Below are positions 58,302-64,000 of a stretch of DNA of 64,000 nucleotides, in pieces (positions within the stretch are counted from its first letter, which is position 1; each line of letters opens with the position of its first letter). A program made the position numbers and the translations under genes. The notes beneath the pieces were generated by a model. It saw only the letters and a list, made by a program, of their open reading frames with translations, did not search any database and was not told where the DNA came from. Source of the DNA: Chlorops oryzae (lineage: Eukaryota > Arthropoda > Insecta > Diptera > Chloropidae); the NCBI GenBank assembly GCA_020466095.1, contig CM035806.1:19673571-19737570 (forward strand). The letters are read 5' to 3'.

Positions 58302-59604
58302 TATAAGGCCCCTGTTAAAAATGTTAAGGCTATAGCAGAAGTTCTAACTCAACTGAGAGCAAAATACAAAACTCGAATTTAGTTTGTTCAATTTGCCCAC
58401 TAATTGTGGTAATGTATTTTTAATGAGCTTATGCTATTTTACGTTAATTTGCATGATTGAAGTTGGCAAACAATTTGAACAAATGTTTTATCGTGCATTT
58501 AAATCACAATGATCTTTGCTGCGAGTTCGGCTCTAATTTTAGACTCTGATATGCGAATACTTTTTCACAATCCCACCGAAAATTGAACTCTTACTTTGCC
58601 TTACGTCGATGGATGCTTTCAGTACTGAAGAGTACGAATATTTTTCTAACAAATCGATAATTGCAGCTGGTGCTACCTTCACTAAGAATAGCTATGAATA
58701 CCATGGGCATTATTGTGTGGTACAAGGTATTAAAAAAAATTTTCTTTGAGGCCTTTTGAAGCCCATAAATTGGACTTGGAGAAAGAACGACAGCGAAGTG
58801 GAGCCAGAGAAAGTATACGATTGAACTTCTGTAAGGCAATGATTATACTATTTTTTCACGATTTTTATTCGGTTGAACTACTGTTTCAATTCGACTGGCT
58901 ATGGCCTTTGCTGCCTTCATTGAAGCTTTTTGCAGCAATTTCATTATCATCATGGAGTTTAATGGGAAGCGACTAGAGAGCGATGTATCTTTTTATTAAA
59001 CTATGCATTTAAAATGTGTTCGAATTGGATTGGAAGGCACTGTATCAATGGAACTCACAACAACAAGAAAAAAAAAAATTGCTTTCTTCACTTTCTAAAG
59101 CGACAATCATTCATTCATTCGTTCAATCGATTTTATAGAAATTATTTATCGCAATCGACTTTATTTGGAGACTGCGGAGTGAAATCCATTAAATTAAGAG
59201 TATTCAACAAATAGTTCCTTGAAGGACCCTTGCTTATCTGAAATCTCAAATAACACTCAAGGACAAGACTGTCAGCGAATGGTGGTAAACTTTTTCGTTT
59301 CTATTTCTCGATTCGCCTCGGGGCTCTTTTCATATTTGAAAAATTACAACAGATTTTCTTTCACTTTTTCCGTTTCCTTTTCTAATCGCAGATTGCTGAA
59401 CCGGAAAATTTTTTTTTCAGAAGAAATCATCTTTGCTTCTTTCCTCGAATCCAAGTGCATAACTTTCCAGATTTGGTTTCTACTTACGGCGATGTGTTCT
59501 TGTTATTTGTTTCTTCTTCTTATATTTTTTCAAAGGCGAGAAAATATAACTTTGCAATTCAGTTAAACTTCTGAAATTTCACGTTTCGACCTGAAAGTTT
59601 TCAA
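58302..59604. other. Upstream region of gene 4 and beyond
   Basis: 58302-58515 matches the region upstream of gene 2. From 58515 to the GA array nothing is recognised; the 115-codon frame at 59219 is not supported. Confidence 0.45.
58351..58356 (-). promoter_or_regulatory. Initiator of gene 4
   Basis: TCAGTT on the minus strand, about 53 nt before the start codon, identical in position to gene 2. Confidence 0.5.
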
Positions 59605-60690
59605 AGAGAAAGAGGGAGAGAGGCAGAGAGGGAGAGAGGGAGAGAGGGAGAGAGGGAGAGAGGGAGAGAAGGATGAAGAGGGAGAGAGGGAGAGAGAGGG
59701 AGAGAGGGAGAGAGGGAGAGAGGGAGAGAGGGAGAGAGGGAGAGAGGGAGAGAGGGAGAGAGGGAGAGAGGGAGAGAGGGAGAGAGGGAGAGAGGGAGAG
59801 AGGGAGAGAGGGGAGAGAGGGAGAGAGGGAGAGAGGGAGAGAGGGAGAGAGGGAGAGAGGGAGAGAGGGAGAGAGGGAGAGAGAGGAGAGAGAGGGAGAG
59901 AGGGAGAGGAGAGGAGAGAGGGAGAGAGGGAGAGAGGGAGAGAGGGAGAGAGGGAGAGAGGGAGAGAGGGAGAGAGGGAGAGAGGGAGAGAGGAGAGAGG
60001 GAGAGAGGGAGAGAGGGAGAGGAGAGAGGAGAGAGAGGAAGAGAGGGAAGAGAGGAAGAGAGGAAGAGAGGAAGAGAGGAAGAGAGGAAGAGAGGAAGAG
60101 AGGAAAGGGAGAGAGGAAGAGAGGAAGAGAGGAAGAGAGGAAGAGAGGAAGAGAGGAAGAGAGGAAGAGAGGAAGAGAGGAAGAGAGGAAGAGAGGAAGA
60201 GAGGAAGAGATTGATCAAAAAGGAGAGAGAGGAAGAGAGAGAGAGAGGAGAGAGTGGAGAGAGGAGAGAAGGATTGATAGAAAAGAGAGAGAGAGGAAGA
60301 GAGAGAGATGGGAGAGAGGGAGAGAGGAGAGAGAGGGAGAGAGAAGAGAGAGAGAGGGAGAGAGAGGAGAGAGAGAGGGAGAGAGAGGGAGAGAGAGGGA
60401 GAGAGAGGGAGAGAGGGATGAGAGAGAGAGAGAGAGGGAGAGAGAGGGAGAGAGAGGGAGAGAGAGGGAGAGAGAGGGAGAGAGAGAGGAGAGAGAGGGA
60501 GAGAGAGGGAGAGAGAGAGAGAAGAGGAGAGATAGGGAGAGAAGAGAGAGGAGAGAAGGTTGAGAGATGAGAGAGAGGAGAGATGAGGAGAGAGAGGAAG
60601 AAGGGAGATGCAGAGAAGAGGCAGAGCAGACGGGGAGAGCATCAGGGAGATCGAGAGCGGAGAGAGGGAGATGAGAGGGAGAGAATAAGT
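59605..60690. repeat. Large (GA)n-type array, about 1.1 kb
   Basis: Purine-rich on the plus strand, in blocks: GAGAGGGA 8-mers (59620-60040), GAGAGGAA 8-mers (60050-60210), then mixed GAGAGAGG units. The minus-strand 413-codon Ser/Leu/Pro frame is an artefact. Confidence 0.97.
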
Positions 60691-61649
60691 GTTAATTTTT
60701 TCCCACTCACTAATGCAATTCAGTTTGATCTGGATTTTTTTATAAGTAAGACCCCGAATGTTTTGGTAAATTTTGAAAACATATCGATTTGCAAGAAAAG
60801 TCATCTGGCAACGCTGGCAGACATTCCAACATTCAAGCGAAATATTCTGTTGCTATGCATAATAAAAATAATGAAATTTTTATTGAAAAACCGAGATTGC
60901 ACTTCGTTCAACCAGACCCAAACCGGGCGCTCTTCGCTCTTATCGTAATTCGTTCGCTTCGGATAATTCGTGCGGAGCTGCGGAAGAATTTCGAACCGAA
61001 CAGCCGCAATTGGTAAAGGTTTATTTGCGTCCTTCTTTTATCAATAGAAACCGCAAAGATACCAGAAATTTGTGTTGCCCACAAATCTTTGTCCGGATAG
61101 CCGGACGCCAAAAATTTTATCGGTTTCAAAAACCGTACGAACCATAGACTTATATTAAAAAAAATACTAAATGCTCGTCATGCTTTTCAGCGATATATCG
61201 ATAAATTCTTTGGTGAACCGAAATTGATATTGATAGATCGATTATAAGGAATCCCATCGTTAATGGCGTGACGATACTAATCGAATCTTGGCCTCCCTTA
61301 CAAGGGTCTCATTACAATAAGTTTTTCCTGGGTAAAGTTGTATGCTTTGCACTCAGCCTCTTACCAGATATGGTCACATGCTTTTTTCGTTAACCTACGT
61401 TTGAGGTTTTAAGCGCTGCCGTTGACTTTTTATTCAAGTTCTTCCGCCACCATCTCCTAACACAGTAACCTGACTTATTGCTGAGTGAACCTACTGACCC
61501 TAGCTTTTAGTATGCCAAAGTTACTCGCGTAGGTCTCCCTGTTTCATTTGCTCGAATAGAATGACAAGGCACATCGTCTCCCGGCTCTTCACCAAATACA
61601 ACATCGTTCCGAATTATATGTTTTGCCCAGCATGCGCTATACCCCTATA
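60691..61649. other. Gene-free stretch
   Basis: CATCTGGCAACGCTG at 60802 also occurs at 17610, a hint of another dispersed repeat. No gene supported. Confidence 0.4.
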
Positions 61650-62220
61650 TGTACACTAAAGTGGATCGATTTTGTAACCTAGCAGAATATTATTCTATGG
61701 CCCATACTTAATAATTATGCCGAAGAAACTATAGGTCAAATGTGATTTTTAACCTTCCGCTTATGCAAACAAAGGTTTTTCAGTCTATATTCGACTTATT
61801 TTGGTCATCATTGTTGGTGAAAACAACTCAAAAAGCAGAGAAACAATCACTTCAACGTCCCTCAAAGCTCAAGGTATTGAAAAATTTTTATATTTTCTTT
61901 AATAACTATCTTAAAATGGCCAATTAATGATGATTTTGAAGCAAAATTTTATTATTTCTCATGCCTAAATTTATGCTAAGAATCAAAATAAGAGAAATTC
62001 AATTTAAAACACTTTTGATTAGGTAGAAATTTCAATAATTTGTAGCATGCTTTTAGGCATATTTAAGATGAACCTTCTTTTTTAAAAGCGGAAGAAAAAA
62101 ATTCGGGTTTGACCTATGGTTCCATGGGCATTCTTTCTCCAAAAAAATTGTAGAATCTTATTTCACTAGGGAAATTTTCATTTTCTTTTTGTCGAACAAA
62201 ACGATCCACTTTAATGTACA
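61650..62220. mobile_element. 571-bp element with nested inverted repeats
   Basis: Ends TGTACACTAAAGTGGATCG and, inverted, TGTACATTAAAGTGGATCG. Inner arms also pair: GGTCAAATGTG...AACCTTCCGC at the left, GCGGAAG...TTGACCTATGG at the right. No coding capacity found. Confidence 0.7.
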
Positions 62221-62760
62221 CATATTCATTGGGGCATTATAGAATTGTACGGATCTGTTAAATTTGGATTTAAGCTCCGTAGGTAAAAACACTATCAGCC
62301 CGATTCTTAACACTCCCGGGGATCAAATTCCCGGAGAGTTTACTTTTCTCTAGAGCAAACTTCTACTTTTTCAATTATTTGGGGGAATAAATTTGATGGG
62401 GAATGGGTATTTGACCCATACCCATAGTTTTCCTTTCCGTATCTTTAAAAAAAAAAAAAAATTTAAGTCTCAAGAAAAGTAAATTCCCCGGGACTTCGTT
62501 CCCCGGGAATATTCAAAATCGGGCTGTATATATTTTTCCTTAAAAAAAATTGACACTTGTACTTTTAGGCCTCCATTAATATTTGCGATTGCAAGGGCAA
62601 CAGAAAAAATTTAAATTCAGCACCTGAAAGTATGTATTTGTATATTTTAAAATCAATTAATACCATTTTAAGTCTTTATAAGAGGAATTTAATTAAGGCT
62701 TTACCGATATCCGCAGATTGAAAGACCTCAAGATGTTAATAAACGGGCAAACCTACAAAA
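62221..62760. repeat. Remnants of the GGGCAACA/AAAGTATGCAT MITE family
   Basis: AATTGTACGGATCTGTTAAA and TTTAAGCTCCGTAGGTAAA to the left of the nested MITE, and GTACTTTTAGGC to its right, match the second half of 28461-28717. From 62595 GGGCAACAGAAAAAATTTAA and CACCTGAAAGTATG begin a further partial copy. Confidence 0.55.
62296..62526. mobile_element. 231-bp MITE with TA-rich target
   Basis: CAGCCCGATTCTTAACACTC at the left, and at the right an inverted end starting CAGCCCGATTTTGAATATTC; GGGA(A)-rich inner arms also pair. Flanked by TAT. It interrupts a remnant of the GGGCAACA MITE family. Confidence 0.75.
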
Positions 62761-62781
62761 ATAAACCTAAGTATTTGTTAT

Positions 62782-62881
62782 AGAAAAGGCATCACTCATA
62801 CAGCATGTCGGACGAGCGAGTGCATTATCGAATATGTACATAATTAACGTCCTACATGCCGTATGAGTGATGCCTTTTCTA
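62782..62881. mobile_element. 100-bp foldback element
   Basis: AGAAAAGGCATCACTCATAC pairs with GTATGAGTGATGCCTTTTCT, continuing through CAGCATGTCGGACG-type inner arms. Flanked by TTAT-like sequence. Confidence 0.75.
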
Positions 62882-63655
62882 TTATATTTCGGACCGCATA
62901 CGCACGTATACCTCAGCATATCAATATTGAGAGCATCTATGTCAGGGGTCGGCAAAATGGGTATGTAATTGTGTGAGTGAGAGCAGAGCGGCTACTAAAA
63001 ATAGCCGAAAATAAACAAAAAAATGCTGAAACTAGCTAAAAATAAAAGCTAGAAGTAGCATAAAAGAGCTAAAACTGACGGAAAAAGCTATAAATTTCCG
63101 CATACCCGCTCTCGATGTTGCATGCTCGGCTGATCCCGTCAAACTGAGACAAGAGCGTAAGCAATACGTGTGAGTAGCTGTCGCAAAAATTGTTCCTAGC
63201 GTGCCGACCCCTGATCTATGTGCACTTGCTTTTTTTTGAATATGACACTGTTGCGCCATCCGATTTGAATATTTTTTTTTTTAATGAAAGTAAATACAAA
63301 GGGTTAATATTAAAAAAAAAAAAAAATTATAGAGCGGCGCAAAACTGGGAACACACTGAAAAAATAGTTACAATTTTCCTTTTAGTTTTGTGAAAAAAAA
63401 TTTCTCAGTGTAAAAATAATAACAATTTTTTTTGGATTCCCTATTTTATTGAAAAACAGCCAACGTTCGTTTCGTCCTCCTAGCTTTGTTAGTTTTTGAG
63501 ATATAAAATTTTGAAAAAAGCTTACTAAAAAGGATATCTCAAGGACTATTCAAAATAGAAAACTAAAAAAGTGGTTCCTACAGTGTTTTTAGATAGCACC
63601 TATCGAAAAATCAAAAAAATTTAAAAAATTCTTTTCATGATGCCGCAGTCCGCCA
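62882..63655. other. Gene-free stretch
   Basis: AGCTAAAAATA-like short repeats at 63000-63090; A- and T-runs near 63270-63330. No feature supported. Confidence 0.45.
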
Positions 63656-63851
63656 GATACTTTAAACTATAATTTTGGGGGGAAAATATTTTCTTACCAA
63701 CATTTTGCGAATAAGTTTAGCGAAGTTGAACTTCAAACCGCTTTTCTAACTTCATAAAAATGCATATTGAAGTTAAAAATCGATTTGAATCTTAACTTTG
63801 TGTGAGTTGAACAAAATTTGCACTCCATAAAGTATGCTTTAAATTTATAAG
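63656..63851. mobile_element. hAT-type MITE, end-truncated copy
   Basis: Matches the middle of the family (TTCTTACCAACATTTTGCGA, GAATCTTAACTTTGTGTGAG, AAAGTATGCTTTAAATTTAT), but both outer ends with GGATTTTGTTG are missing. Confidence 0.75.
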
Positions 63852-64000
63852 AGGTAATTTTATTTAATGCATACTCTTGGGTTCTGAATGGAAACATTTT
63901 TTATTGCTGTGTGAAGTGAATTAACATTGTCCATAATTAGTCGTAATTACATATAATTGTTGCTTTATTAATATTATTATTTATTTCTTGACATACGATA

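Noticed and set aside
58591..58839. Possible fifth DUF1091-like gene upstream of gene 4
   Set aside because: The hydrophobic frame lacks the cysteine pattern and the RYGN/RNYR motifs; no second exon found.
59563..60804. Open frames of 413 and 296 codons on opposite strands
   Set aside because: Simple-repeat artefacts of the GA array.

Overview
The window looks like a piece of a large, AT-rich, repeat-dense genome of a higher fly (Diptera, Schizophora; a tephritid-type fruit fly would fit, but that is inference). The reasons are short introns with GTAAGT/GTATGT donors, TCAGTT-type initiators, a Drosophila-like prophenoloxidase, a tandem cluster of DUF1091-type secreted proteins, and many fly-style transposon relics. 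Only about 10 kb (38.5-41.3 kb and 48.9-58.4 kb) is clearly genic. All five recognisable host genes lie on the minus strand.

Genes. (1) A complete five-exon prophenoloxidase (PPO1-like, 694 aa by my splicing) at 38551-40957, with a TATA box at 41107-41112. Just upstream are two paired GATA and RUNX motifs, the arrangement expected of a crystal-cell enhancer. (2) Four tandem two-exon genes for small secreted four-cysteine proteins (DUF1091-like) at 48923-49705, 50987-52303, 54264-54927 and 57260-58301. Three begin with a 24-codon signal-peptide exon and the first with a 34-codon one. The second and fourth genes share an almost identical block of about 0.7 kb (upstream region, exon 1 and half the intron with the same MITE insertion), although their mature-protein exons are strongly diverged.

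Mobile DNA fills most of the rest. 1.9-6.7 kb holds a twice-repeated composite (tRNA-derived SINE plus two hAT-type MITEs) with tandem MITEs and a MITE whose empty site is preserved in the sister copy. 13.0-20.7 kb and 23-28.7 kb hold SINEs, foldback elements and a dispersed repeat family. 21685-22949 is a frameshifted mariner. 29594-31440 and 35488-35744 are two related elements with RSS-like CACAGTG/CACTGTG ends, 5-bp target duplications and unequal (12 versus about 23 nt) spacing inside the two ends, as in Transib elements. 32347-33697 is a MITE family member interrupted by a dead Jockey-clade retrotransposon. Large (GA)n or (CT)n arrays lie at 11.0-11.7, 47.5-47.7, 53.0-54.2 and 59.6-60.7 kb, and a (AACC)n array of about 290 bp at 38.1-38.4 kb has grown from a SINE tail next to the PPO gene.

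Limits: splice sites were read by eye; transposon class assignments rest on termini and target duplications, not database searches; identity levels are estimates by eye. Most short open frames are chance frames in AT-rich or low-complexity DNA and were left out.
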